A stretch of 44,272 nucleotides of DNA, taken from contig JAJPHK010000119.1 in NCBI GenBank assembly GCA_021325315.1, positions 1 to 44,272 of the forward strand, in the 5' to 3' direction. The position numbers were made by a program, and so were the translations under genes. The DNA is from Alphaproteobacteria bacterium. GTDB taxonomy: Bacteria > Pseudomonadota > Alphaproteobacteria > Rhizobiales > Xanthobacteraceae. Positions 1 through 6,584 of the stretch are shown here, piece by piece; the first letter of the stretch is position 1; each line of letters starts with the position of its first letter. The notes under the pieces were generated by a model. That model made no database searches. It was given only the letters and a program-made list of their open reading frames with translations, and was not told the DNA's origin.

Positions 1-85
1 ACTCGAAAATTCAGGATCGTAACGGAATAGGGGTTTGAAAATCAGGCTGCCCGGTGCTATCGCACTCCTGCTTCCAAGCCGCCAT
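1..85. other. Host-side left flank
   Basis: Sequence left of the 22-bp attachment repeat. No coding region is supported here. If integration happened at the repeat, this is the original upstream flank of the tRNA-Gln gene and should carry its native promoter, now separated from the tRNA by the prophage. This is inferred from the att arrangement. Confidence 0.6.
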
Positions 86-107
86 TGGGGGATAGTTCAA
101 CGGTAGA
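86..107 (+). repeat. attL: attL core: 22-bp copy of tRNA-Gln 5' end
   Basis: These 22 bases are identical to 44110-44131, the first 22 bases of the intact tRNA-Gln gene (acceptor 5' strand plus D arm). Base 85 differs from 44109 and base 108 differs from 44132, which fixes the repeat limits. The integrase gene ends 104 bp to the right. Together this identifies the left prophage junction. The exact crossover point within the repeat cannot be read from one sequence. Confidence 0.92.
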
Positions 108-148
108 TCAACGAGCTTTTTTCTAAGTATTTGTTTTTGCTCAATCCG

Positions 149-158
149 TTTTACATTT
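149..158 (-). promoter_or_regulatory. Possible integrase arm-type site (left 1)
   Basis: Read on the minus strand this is AAATGTAAAA, close to the ATGTAAAA repeats at 201-212, 44044-44056 and 44065-44077. Copies flank both attachment cores and I did not notice the motif elsewhere, which is what arm-type binding sites of a tyrosine integrase would look like. Function is inferred. Confidence 0.45.
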
Positions 159-200
159 GCCGCGAAAATCGTCCCAAGCAATCCCAATGGCTTAAGGCGG

Positions 201-219
201 GAATGTAAAAATCATTCCT
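201..219 (+). promoter_or_regulatory. Possible integrase arm-type site (left 2), with inverted repeat
   Basis: Contains GAATGTAAAAAT just after the integrase stop codon (212-214 on the minus strand). GGAAT and ATTCC form a short inverted repeat around it. The ATGTAAAA core is shared with the right-end repeats. It could alternatively be a weak int terminator, but the stem is short. Confidence 0.4.
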
Positions 220-1390
220 TCACGACACTGAGCTTCGTCCGCAGGGCTTCGCCGACCTTCACCTGATCGCGGAAGCGCATGTAGCGCTCGATGGTGTTCG
301 GATCCATGCCGACATCGTTCGAGATGCGCTCGACCGAATGTCCTTCGCCCAGTCGCTTTAAGACGCCGGTCGCGCGCAAGCCATGGATATGCGGCCACGT
401 CGCGTCCTCGGGCTCGAAGTCCCAGTCGTATTTTTCGACCTGCGTTTCGACCCACTCACGCCAGAGCTTGCATAGACGCTTCCCGGCCCCCGTACGCTTG
501 AGCCAGCGGATCCAGCGCGAGCGGAGGCTCGTCTCGTTATAGGGCACACCGCGGGGCGTGTAGAGGTAGAGATCCTCGCGGTAATGCGACCAGGGCTTCT
601 TGAAACGCGCGTTCGTGAACACGATCGGCGATTCCGACCACTGGTCGAGCTCCAGCGCGTCGGCGGTCGAAAGCTGGATAAGAAATGAGCGCCTCCGGCG
701 CCGCGTTTTCTTGGGGCGACACCATAGCCCGCGCCCTTCGCGGAATTTCTTGCCCATGCGGACAAGGTCGCTTTCGCGCTGGCAGGTCATTACGCCGAGG
801 CGCGCCATTCGTTTCAGGTCGTTCCATGCGTTCTGCTCGACGTAATCGAGCACCCATTGCGGCCATGGGATGTAGCCGCGATCGAGCAGGTCAAGAGGCG
901 AGACCTTGTCGAAAGGATTCGATTGATCGCGGCCGGGCTTCATGCCAAGCGGGATCGCCCAATCGTATAGAATGCGCCCTACGGCGACGAGCTGGTTCGC
1001 CATGCCGGGCGTTTCCTTCAACGCGTCACGCGCCTTCGTGGCGGCAAGCGGCGTGATCTCCGCGATGCCCAAGTCGCCCCAGGCGCGCACGATGCGGCGG
1101 AGCGAGATCGAATAGACTTCCTGCGTCTGCGCGGCGAGGCGCGTGAAATTCTCGGATTGCTTGTATTCCTCGACAAGCCATTCGACAGTGTCTTTCGTCG
1201 CGCCCTTCGGATTGAGGGAGTCATATTCCCGCCAGAAGGCTTCGCTCTGCGGATCATTGGGAAGCGAAATCCGGGGACCGGGCGACTTCGAGCCGCGCCC
1301 GCGCTGGAAATAGAAATAGACTTTTCCGCCGGAGCGGACGGCATGCACATGCTCGGGCAGTTCAATGCCCACGGCTCGTCGACGGCCCAT
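212..1390 (-). CDS. int: Tyrosine-family site-specific integrase
   Basis: A 392-residue phage integrase that would catalyse recombination between the phage site and the tRNA-Gln gene. The C-terminal catalytic domain (about 190-380) shows Arg205 in the CQRESD motif, Lys227/228, the HxxR box at His336-Arg339 and the nucleophile Tyr370 in IERYMRF. The position normally held by His/Trp eight or nine residues before the tyrosine appears to be Met362. The N-terminal part (about 65-165) fits a SAM-like core-binding domain, preceded by a short basic arm-binding-like segment. The gene lies next to attL and its 5' end overlaps the upstream wHTH gene by 29 bp, so the two are probably co-transcribed and translationally coupled. 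Confidence 0.95.
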   Translation of the reverse strand: MGRRRAVGIELPEHVHAVRSGGKVYFYFQRGRGSKSPGPRISLPNDPQSEAFWREYDSLNPKGATKDTVEWLVEEYKQSENFTRLAAQTQEVYSISLRRIVRAWGDLGIAEITPLAATKARDALKETPGMANQLVAVGRILYDWAIPLGMKPGRDQSNPFDKVSPLDLLDRGYIPWPQWVLDYVEQNAWNDLKRMARLGVMTCQRESDLVRMGKKFREGRGLWCRPKKTRRRRRSFLIQLSTADALELDQWSESPIVFTNARFKKPWSHYREDLYLYTPRGVPYNETSLRSRWIRWLKRTGAGKRLCKLWREWVETQVEKYDWDFEPEDATWPHIHGLRATGVLKRLGEGHSVERISNDVGMDPNTIERYMRFRDQVKVGEALRTKLSVVKE

Positions 1391-1661
1391 CCGCTACATT
1401 CCCGGCACGCAAGGCTGCGCGATCGATGCCGGGAGCGGCGTCGTCCCGGCTGCCGCGCAGCTTAGAGCGGACGGCGGGCCAAAACCAGCGGGGTGTGGAT
1501 TCCGGAAAGCCGGGCTCGGGCGGCGGAATGCGGCCGATCGCGACATAATGATCCCATGTCTCCGGGCTCACGGCGGCGAGATAGGCGCCGAGCTCACGGT
1601 CGACGAACTCGGGGGTGATGTGGCCGTATTTCGCCCGGAGGGCTTCCTTAGCGCGGCTCAT
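1362..1661 (-). CDS. Small winged-HTH protein, excisionase-like candidate
   Basis: A 99-residue basic protein starting at the ATG that overlaps the stop of the upstream Gp37/Gp68-like gene (ATGA). Residues 30-70 read like a compact winged helix-turn-helix of the AlpA/Xis type: a helix ending in YVAIGR, then IPPPEP and TPRWFWPAV where excisionases carry the wing and a tryptophan-rich strand. Position directly upstream of and overlapping int supports a recombination directionality factor. No catalytic motif is visible. The family call is by pattern only. A homolog-of-unknown-function reading is also possible. Confidence 0.6.
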   Translation of the reverse strand: MSRAKEALRAKYGHITPEFVDRELGAYLAAVSPETWDHYVAIGRIPPPEPGFPESTPRWFWPAVRSKLRGSRDDAAPGIDRAALRAGNVADGPSTSRGH

Positions 1662-2788
1662 GGCTGCACCGGCCAGGCGAGGTGATGCTCGCCGTCGAGA
1701 GAATTGCCCGCCGCGCGTTTGCCGATACAAGCCATATAGCACGATCCCGGAATCGTGCCGCGGCCGCTGGTCGCTATAGCGACTTCGACGTCGGATTGCC
1801 CGGTGGGGTGCACGATCTTGACGCGACCGGCGCGAATATCGCCGCCAAGATCTCCCCCGGGTTCGATACGGTGCGGCGCCCACTCGCCCCATTGCTTGAA
1901 GAAGAACGGCACGCCGTCGGCGGCGCACTGATCACGCAGCGATCGCGCCCAGGCGGGATGCATTGGCCGCGCATCCTTGCCGCTTTCGCCACCGACAATC
2001 ACCCAGTCGAGGCGCGCGAGTTTTTCCGGCGCATCGTACATGGCGCGGCCATCGCCATCCGCGCCGATCACGAAAGATCGGAGCCCGCGCAGAGCGTCGT
2101 ATTTTATTCCGTCTCCGACGCGAGTGATCCGTGCGAGATCGATCGGACCGAGTAGGGGCTCGGCGCTGATGAAGCGGACCGCTGCCGGTGTCGCGAGCAG
2201 GAGAGGAATGCGCTCCTCGGCGCGCTCCTGATCCTCGGCCGAAACGCCGAGCCAGACGTTCGGCAGATGTAGGAAATCTACGTTGAACGGCCGCTCGCAA
2301 TCGGGCGCAAGACCGCGTGCCATCGAAATATAATTCTGAATTTGCGAACGGAACTGCTTCACAGTTTCATCGAAATATTGGTACATCCTTTGCGCGCGTT
2401 TCGTGAGCACGATGAAGGTGTGCTGCGGGCAGAGCGCCATGATCGCGAAAACGCGATCGATCCATTCGTCGGGCACGTTCTCGTGGAAGAGGTCGGACAT
2501 CGAGTTCACGAATACGGTACGCGGCTCGCGCCAGCCGAGCGGCTTCAGGAGCGTGGCCTCCGGGGCGAGGCGCAGCTCGCCGGTCCAGACCGGATGGCCG
2601 TTCACGCGTCGCGTGAGGCCGTGATACTGCGGCGTTTTCGGGTTGAAGTTCTTGCGCCATGCGCTCTTCGCCGCGTAGCAACGGATGCAACCGTGCGAGG
2701 CGATCGAGCAGCCGAGCGTCGGATTCCAGGTCTCGCCCTTGGTGCCGGGGCGGTGCGTCCATTCGATCGCGGTGCCGTGGTCGGTCAT
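1658..2788 (-). CDS. Phage Gp37/Gp68 family protein (DUF5131)
   Basis: A 376-residue protein with the family's diagnostic N-terminal signature: IEWTHRPG, WNPTLGC and a cysteine cluster (Cys27, Cys34, Cys37 in GCSIASHGCIRCYA), then VNSMSDLFHENVP and FIVLTKRAQRM. The CX6CX2C cluster suggests a metal or Fe-S site. The family is common in phages and mobile elements and its reaction is not firmly established. Later motifs such as WLGVSAEDQ, SAEPLLGPI and VIVGGESG are also typical. It overlaps neighbours by 4 bp on both sides, so it belongs to the leftward int operon. Full length for the family, no sign of decay. Confidence 0.9.
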   Translation of the reverse strand: MTDHGTAIEWTHRPGTKGETWNPTLGCSIASHGCIRCYAAKSAWRKNFNPKTPQYHGLTRRVNGHPVWTGELRLAPEATLLKPLGWREPRTVFVNSMSDLFHENVPDEWIDRVFAIMALCPQHTFIVLTKRAQRMYQYFDETVKQFRSQIQNYISMARGLAPDCERPFNVDFLHLPNVWLGVSAEDQERAEERIPLLLATPAAVRFISAEPLLGPIDLARITRVGDGIKYDALRGLRSFVIGADGDGRAMYDAPEKLARLDWVIVGGESGKDARPMHPAWARSLRDQCAADGVPFFFKQWGEWAPHRIEPGGDLGGDIRAGRVKIVHPTGQSDVEVAIATSGRGTIPGSCYMACIGKRAAGNSLDGEHHLAWPVQP

Positions 2789-3123
2789 TCCGCGGCCTCA
2801 TCGACGAGCCTTGTTTCAAGGCCATATTTTTCGGACGTTGCGTTGAACTTCTCGATCAAGGCGCGGCGGAGATCGATGTTCTCCGCCATCGCGATCAGGT
2901 CGACGCAGATCACTACATCGGCCAATTCCTCTGCAAGCTGCTCGACGGTAGCGCGCGAACCCTGGATGCCGAGACGTTCGCGCGCGATCTTCTTGATGAT
3001 GTTGCATGCCTCGCCGACCTCGCCCGCGAGTTCATTGCCGCGATATTCAAGGCTGATGCCGTTTTCCTTGTCCCATTCCCTTTGCCGGCGGAGATTGGCG
3101 AGCCGAAGCAGTGCAAGCATCAC
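2785..3123 (-). CDS. MazG-like all-alpha NTP pyrophosphohydrolase
   Basis: A 112-residue single-domain protein. The ELAGEVGEA motif (Glu35, Glu38) and the downstream EELADVVICVD motif (Glu65/Glu66, Asp69) match the metal-binding EXXE and EXXD pairs of the MazG/dUTPase-like all-alpha fold, which hydrolyses NTPs to NMP and pyrophosphate. Phage versions are thought to act on nucleotide pools or ppGpp-linked signalling; the substrate here is unknown. Start is GTG at 3121-3123, overlapping the thermonuclease stop; an ATG three bases on is equally usable. Coupled by ATGA to the Gp37/Gp68-like gene. Confidence 0.85.
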   Translation of the reverse strand: MMLALLRLANLRRQREWDKENGISLEYRGNELAGEVGEACNIIKKIARERLGIQGSRATVEQLAEELADVVICVDLIAMAENIDLRRALIEKFNATSEKYGLETRLVDEAAE

Positions 3124-3638
3124 TCGCCCCTGCGTTCAGCGCGCCAGCGCGCGGGGATTTCGAATTCGGTTTGCCAGAGGCCGAGGCGATCCTCTTTCGC
3201 CATTGCTTGCGCGGCGGCGTAGCGTTCGATCCGATGCGGCGCGATCTGCTCGTTGTCGCGTAGCACGATCGCCCATCCCTGGCGGACGAGCACTTCTGCC
3301 ACGTCCATCTCGCCGTCCGGCAGAACGCACCAAGCGACGAGACGGCCGTAGCGGTCACGGTCGAGCGGCTGGCAGGAAAGGGATTGCTCGCCGATGATCT
3401 TCGCGAGCTTAACGCGGGCGATCAGTCCGCATTTGTAGGCGATCTGGCCGTCATAGAGTGGGAGAAAGCAGAGCTGCCGTGCTTCGGGCGCATCGATTCC
3501 ATAGAGGCGGATTTCGGCGGCGCCAATGCGGAGCGAATCGCCGTCGATCACCTGCGGCTTGCCCTGTACGATGAATTCGCCGGCGATAGCGGGGAGGGCA
3601 AGAAATGCTCCGATCGCCGCGGCAAAAGAGCGCCTCAT
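3120..3638 (-). CDS. Secreted thermonuclease (SNase-like)
   Basis: A 172-residue staphylococcal-nuclease-family protein. Residues 1-20 form a signal peptide (two Arg, then a hydrophobic Ala/Leu stretch ending AIAG). The OB-fold core has VIDGDSLRI (Asp34), EIRLYGIDAPE (Arg44, Asp49, Glu52) and DRYGRLVA (Arg99), matching the calcium ligands and catalytic arginine and glutamate of the family. It probably cleaves DNA or RNA in the periplasm or outside the cell. Located in the leftward lysogeny operon, it may be expressed from the prophage and act as a moron gene, for example against incoming DNA. That role is inference. Confidence 0.9.
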   Translation of the reverse strand: MRRSFAAAIGAFLALPAIAGEFIVQGKPQVIDGDSLRIGAAEIRLYGIDAPEARQLCFLPLYDGQIAYKCGLIARVKLAKIIGEQSLSCQPLDRDRYGRLVAWCVLPDGEMDVAEVLVRQGWAIVLRDNEQIAPHRIERYAAAQAMAKEDRLGLWQTEFEIPARWRAERRGE

Positions 3639-3680
3639 TTCATCCCTCGCTCCCCGGTGTAAGGACCGCGCGGCGGGGTA

Positions 3681-3941
3681 TCAGGCAGATTGTTCATATT
3701 GCTTCTCCGGAGAGAGACAGGCGCCGTATTTGTCGACGAGCGCGATGCCGCGGCGCTTCAGGGCATCGACGACGGAAAAGAGATGCGGGTTGCCGGCGGC
3801 ATCGACGAAGCCGGCTCCGGCGCGCTTCAGAGGCCCCATGCAGAGCGCCTGATAGGCGCGGTTCATTTCGGGGGTGATGATGCCGAGCCTTGCGGCGGCG
3901 CGGCGCGCGCGGGCGGCGCGGTCGGTCTCGATGTAGGTCAT
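3681..3941 (-). CDS. Small hypothetical protein of the lysogeny operon
   Basis: An 86-residue protein, unrecognised. It is alanine and arginine rich at the N-terminus and its centre reads GIITPEMNRAYQALCMGPLKRAG. No membrane segment or known motif. It is the first gene of the leftward operon, preceded by the operator-bearing promoter region at 4113-4167, and a 42-bp gap separates it from the thermonuclease. Interestingly its ITPEMN resembles ITPEFV in the wHTH gene at 1362-1661, which may be coincidence. Confidence 0.6.
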   Translation of the reverse strand: MTYIETDRAARARRAAARLGIITPEMNRAYQALCMGPLKRAGAGFVDAAGNPHLFSVVDALKRRGIALVDKYGACLSPEKQYEQSA

Positions 3942-4112
3942 TTCCCCTCCACGGGGCGGATGCGATGTCCGGGAATGCGCGGGGGAGCGGGGCGGCCGAT
4001 TTCGGCGGTTCGGGCGCGGGGGCTCACGGCTCCGGCACTGCCTGCGCGATCATGGCCGATAGCGGGAACAGACAATGCCGGAGCCTCCAGCCGAATGAAT
4101 CGGCTGCCCGAC

Positions 4113-4142
4113 ACTATAAGCGAAACGCATAGTGATTGCCAA
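4113..4142 (-). promoter_or_regulatory. Leftward promoter with operator inside the spacer
   Basis: On the minus strand: TTGGCA (4137-4142) as -35, an 18-bp spacer, and TATAGT (4113-4118) as -10. The spacer carries CACTATGCGTTTCGC, a copy of the operator motif also found twice at 4618-4655. It would drive the genes from 3941 leftward to int. It sits in the 309-bp gene-free stretch 3942-4250, which otherwise contains further operator-like copies and no supported gene. Confidence 0.6.
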
Positions 4143-4154
4143 GCTGAACTATAT

Positions 4155-4188
4155 GCAAAACGCAGTGGATAATTCCGCCGCTATGCGC
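4155..4188. promoter_or_regulatory. Additional degenerate operator copies
   Basis: GCAAAACGCAGTG (4155-4167) is the operator motif on the minus strand with two bases missing. CGCTATGCGCGAG just beyond (about 4179-4191) is a second degenerate copy on the plus strand. Spacing near the leftward promoter suggests secondary repressor-binding sites. Assigned by similarity only. Confidence 0.35.
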
Positions 4189-4228
4189 GAGGCTGTGGGT
4201 GCGGCCGCAGGAGTTTCGGCAATTATGT

Positions 4229-4244
4229 AGCGATTACAATCGCT
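4229..4244. repeat. Palindrome downstream of the repressor gene
   Basis: AGCGATT-AC-AATCGCT, two perfect 7-bp arms with a 2-bp spacer, 6 bp beyond the repressor stop codon. The loop is too short for a good intrinsic terminator, so a protein-binding site is more likely. No ligand is known. Confidence 0.5.
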
Positions 4245-4250
4245 TAAAGT

Positions 4251-4574
4251 TTATTTGTTCGGCTTTATCAGCGCGCGGAGAACATTAATAGCTTGATCCT
4301 GCACGTCTTTTGGCTGATCGCGAAGGAGCGCATTGGCGTTCGGGACGTCGGGCGGATAGTACAATTCATCCGGTTCGCAACCCACTGATTCGGCATATTC
4401 GGCGAGGGTAATTTCACCCAACAGGATCTCGCCGCGCTCCCATGAAGCTATTGTATTTACGTCTTTTTTCAGCTTCTGCGCGATATCGATCTGGCGCAAG
4501 CCGGCCGCTTTCCTGCGCTCCGCGAGATAGAGCTTGCGAGGCCTGACCTGCGGCCGGCGAGACTGCTTCTTCAT
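4251..4574 (-). CDS. XRE-family repressor (CI-like)
   Basis: A 107-residue DNA-binding protein if started at the ATG at 4572-4574; an in-frame ATG at 4593-4595 would add seven residues. Residues about 18-70 form a classic XRE helix-turn-helix (LAERRKAAGLRQIDIAQKL, then NTIASWERGE). The C-terminus is short and contains no LexA/CI peptidase domain, so induction by RecA-driven self-cleavage looks unlikely; an antirepressor or other route would be needed. It is divergent from the Cro-like gene and flanked by operator repeats, the standard layout of a lysogeny switch. Repressor identity is inferred from context. Confidence 0.8.
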   Translation of the reverse strand: MKKQSRRPQVRPRKLYLAERRKAAGLRQIDIAQKLKKDVNTIASWERGEILLGEITLAEYAESVGCEPDELYYPPDVPNANALLRDQPKDVQDQAINVLRALIKPNK

Positions 4575-4617
4575 AGCCACAGTCTGCCAACCCATTGTTA
4601 TACCGTCAGTATTCGTT

Positions 4618-4655
4618 AAACGCATAGTGCGAGTTGCAATCGCTATGCGTTTTGC
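4618..4655. promoter_or_regulatory. Divergent operator/promoter of the lysogeny switch
   Basis: Two operator copies face each other: AAACGCATAG (4618-4627) and CTATGCGTTT (4642-4651) are perfect 10-bp inverted arms separated by 14 bp. The central TTGCAA (4634-4639) is palindromic and can serve as a -35 in both directions. Rightward, 16 bp follow before TAATAG (4656-4661), a plausible -10 for the Cro-like gene, closely resembling the leftward promoter at 4113-4142. A repressor bound here would block RNA polymerase. Confidence 0.65.
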
Positions 4656-4668
4656 TAATAGCGGAGTC

Positions 4669-4890
4669 ATGAGCGATTCCGTCCATCCGCTGAAAGCGAG
4701 CCGACTGCGGCGAGGAACGAGCCAGCAGCAGGACGCGGATGCGATCGGCGTCAACGTCAATACATTCGCCGGGTGGGAGCGCGCCGAAATGATGCCCGCT
4801 CCCCGTCGATGGGCAAAAATTCAGGAAGTCACCGGCGTCACCGCTGAACAGATCACGGCGGCCTTTACCAAAGCGGAGGCTGCCGTATGA
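4669..4890 (+). CDS. Cro-like HTH protein
   Basis: A 73-residue protein beginning at the ATG preceded by GCGGAG. It holds a compact helix-turn-helix: LKASRLRRGTSQQQDADAIGV followed by NTFAGWERAEMMPAPRRW, of the YdaS/Cro kind in which the recognition helix is followed by a tryptophan-glutamate pair. It is the first gene of the rightward early operon and diverges from the CI-like repressor, so it likely commits the phage to lytic growth by binding the same operators. Family is by motif; specificity is unknown. Confidence 0.75.
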   Translation: MSDSVHPLKASRLRRGTSQQQDADAIGVNVNTFAGWERAEMMPAPRRWAKIQEVTGVTAEQITAAFTKAEAAV

Positions 4891-4895
4891 AACGT

Positions 4896-5192
4896 TCAAC
4901 ACAAAAATTTGAAGCCATTGCGGGCTGCCGCAATGAGCATGTCGCGGCCGAGCGTGCGGGTCGTGAGATCGATCGCGGGCCAGATCGCGGAAAGCGGAAA
5001 TATCACATTGCGCAAATGCACGCGCGTTCCGGGCTCCGCTTCGCCCAGGACAGGAATGCAGTCGCGGTACAGTATGAACCGCACGCAGGAATTTTCGACA
5101 AGTTCTACCGCGTGAACGCCATTGCAGAAAAGATCTTCCACCACAGCCGGGGCAATGATCTTCGGCTGCGGCGTACGCAAACAATTGCCCAT
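4896..5192 (-). CDS. Hypothetical protein on the opposite strand
   Basis: A 98-residue protein, unrecognised. The ATG at 5190-5192 has a strong ribosome-binding site (GGGAGAGG) nine bases upstream, and codon use is ordinary for this genome. The sequence has alternating hydrophobic strands (VRFILYRDCIPVLGEAEPG) consistent with a small beta-rich fold. A plus-strand frame across the same region (4887-5273) is arginine-rich and less protein-like, so this strand is preferred. It lies alone between rightward early genes, so it must have its own promoter. Confidence 0.6.
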   Translation of the reverse strand: MGNCLRTPQPKIIAPAVVEDLFCNGVHAVELVENSCVRFILYRDCIPVLGEAEPGTRVHLRNVIFPLSAIWPAIDLTTRTLGRDMLIAAARNGFKFLC

Positions 5193-5275
5193 GATTTCGG
5201 CCTCTCCCGCATCCTAGGAGTATATCCCCCTGCGGCGCGGGGCCGCAATCGTGCGCTGCGAAAGTCGGCTTAACC

Positions 5276-5665
5276 ATGAAACCGAATTGCACCTTGACAG
5301 TTCCAAAGGCAATCGAAGCCGGTGAGGCATCTTGCAGCAAAAGCTGCAATTCCTTGCAGTTGATTCAATCAGTGGGTGCAGTCGCGCGTAAGCTGTGGCC
5401 GAGAAAAACCGCAGCCGAGCTCGCCTCGCGCACCGGCCGCTCGCAGCGGCAATGCCATTACTATCTAGCCCGCAAATTCAACCTCGACGCGCCGGCGCTC
5501 GTGCGCCTCCTGCGCTCGCGCGAGGGTTTGGCTTTTCTGGAAGCCATGCTCGGTGACGACAAGCCGGAATGGTTTCAAGATTTCAAGGAGAACGTCGAGA
5601 TCCGGCGGCTGCGCCGCAGCCAGGCCGAGATCCGGAAACGCATTGAGGCTTTTTCGGGCGACTAG
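5276..5665 (+). CDS. Probable HTH regulatory protein
   Basis: A 129-residue protein with a central segment (about 35-80) that reads as a helix-turn-helix: VARKLWPRKTAAELASRTGRS then RQCHYYLARKF, followed by helical LVRLLRSREGLAFLEAMLG and a charged C-terminal helix (WFQDFKENVEIRRLRRSQ). This layout matches small phage regulators that read a DNA site and dimerise through the C-terminus. No enzyme motif is seen. The 5' end of the gene itself contains an inverted repeat at 5332-5349 that could be its own operator. Confidence 0.65.
   Translation: MKPNCTLTVPKAIEAGEASCSKSCNSLQLIQSVGAVARKLWPRKTAAELASRTGRSQRQCHYYLARKFNLDAPALVRLLRSREGLAFLEAMLGDDKPEWFQDFKENVEIRRLRRSQAEIRKRIEAFSGD
5332..5349. repeat. 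Inverted repeat inside the 5' end of the HTH gene
   Basis: TTGCAGC-AAAA-GCTGCAA, perfect 7-bp arms, followed at 5354 by another TTGCAG half-site. It falls in codons 19-25 of the HTH gene. Candidate autoregulatory operator or RNA hairpin; function not shown. Confidence 0.5.
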
Positions 5666-5736
5666 CCCGGAACGGTTTGCGTAAAGCGTGAGTGGGGCCG
5701 TGACCGGCACGGCGAACGATCGGCGGGGAATCCCTC

Positions 5737-5892
5737 GTGCTGAAACGGAAGAGTGTTGCCTTTTCGCTGTGGGTCGCGCGTCGCGGCGAGCAGCTTTCCG
5801 CGTTTTTCACGAGCCTCGCCGAGTTCATCAAGACCGGCAAGTGGCCGGAAAAGACTTCCGAGAAAGGCGGCGACGATGAAGCCGCTCGATAG
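5737..5892 (+). CDS. Small protein with GTG start
   Basis: A 51-residue protein starting at GTG (5737-5739) behind GGGGAA at 5725-5730. The sequence begins LKRKSVAFSLWVARRGEQL and continues SAFFTSLAEFIKTGKWPE, an amphipathic helical pattern with a basic start and acidic end. Its 3' end overlaps the next small gene by 17 bp. Codon use fits the region, which is why it is preferred over the arginine-rich alternative frame. No family recognised. Confidence 0.6.
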   Translation: MLKRKSVAFSLWVARRGEQLSAFFTSLAEFIKTGKWPEKTSEKGGDDEAAR

Positions 5893-6058
5893 TTTCGCAG
5901 CGTCGAAGCCCCAGGGGGCGAAGGGCCGTAGCCCTAGCGTACCAGGCGGATTTGCCGTGCCTTTCGGCGCTGCTGACGCGCGCCACTACGGCTCGGCGCG
6001 CGCCGCTTTCTGTGATGGCCAAGATCCTCGATGGGCCCAAGCAGCGGGAGCGGACTAA
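5876..6058 (+). CDS. Small hypothetical protein
   Basis: A 60-residue unrecognised protein. The ATG lies within the end of the preceding small gene and the TAA stop shares its last base with the next ATG (TAATG), a coupling pattern that argues for reality. The centre (VPGGFAVPFGAADARHYGSA) is glycine and alanine rich, with no obvious domain. Less certain than its neighbours. Confidence 0.5.
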   Translation: MKPLDSFAASKPQGAKGRSPSVPGGFAVPFGAADARHYGSARAAFCDGQDPRWAQAAGAD

Positions 6059-6405
6059 TGACCGAAACCTGCGTGCTGATCTCCGTCGCGAAAGCCGCGA
6101 TCGACGCGGCCGAGCACGCCGGCCACGAGCCGCTCGAAACAACGCAGGCGAATGCCGACCGCGTGATGACGCGGCTCTGCCAGTGGCGCGATCCGCACAT
6201 CCGGAAATTCTTCAACGACGGCATTCCGTTCGACGGCCAGGAGCTTTGCGTCGAGGCGGCGCTCCTGATCGACGCAATTTTCCGCATGGTCCGCGCACGC
6301 GGCGAAGTGCTCGGGCTGCAGGCCGCGATCGTGAAGGCGCACATCGATCTGGTGCGCTTCGAAATCAGCATTCTGCAAAACAGGACGGGCGAGGAGCCGG
6401 GCTGA
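6058..6405 (+). CDS. Hypothetical early protein
   Basis: A 115-residue, probably all-helical cytoplasmic protein that I do not recognise by family. It starts TETCVLISVAKAAIDAAEHA and ends with a charged tail, with the hydrophobic helix ELCVEAALLIDAIFRMVRA in the centre. The chosen start is the ATG in the TAATG overlap; an in-frame ATG 27 bp upstream is less consistent with that coupling. It is followed immediately (TGATG) by a membrane protein gene. Confidence 0.65.
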   Translation: MTETCVLISVAKAAIDAAEHAGHEPLETTQANADRVMTRLCQWRDPHIRKFFNDGIPFDGQELCVEAALLIDAIFRMVRARGEVLGLQAAIVKAHIDLVRFEISILQNRTGEEPG

Positions 6406-6584
6406 TGGGCAAGTTTCTTCTCTTGTTTCTGGCGTGGTCGATCGTGGCGGGCTTTCTCGGATTCTTCCTGGGGCTGCTCACCGCATCGTTCCTCACCCGC
6501 GGCCCGCGGATCCTGCGCGAGCAGACGGACATCAGCGGCGAAATTCCCGTCTACGAGCAATTCCGCCTGGACAAGCCCGAATGA
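6405..6584 (+). CDS. Small single-span membrane protein
   Basis: A 59-residue protein with one hydrophobic segment (residues 3-31, FLLLFLAWSIVAGFLGFFLG and on) followed by a polar tail ending EQFRLDKPE. Likely inserted in the inner membrane with a short cytoplasmic or periplasmic tail. Coupled by TGATG to the gene before and ATGA to the HD-like gene after. No homolog recognised. Confidence 0.7.
   Translation: MGKFLLLFLAWSIVAGFLGFFLGLLTASFLTRGPRILREQTDISGEIPVYEQFRLDKPE

Noticed and set aside
4887-5273. Plus-strand frame of 128 codons coupled to the Cro-like gene
   Set aside because: Arginine and histidine rich with no domain pattern; the opposite strand has a better ribosome-binding site and natural protein composition.
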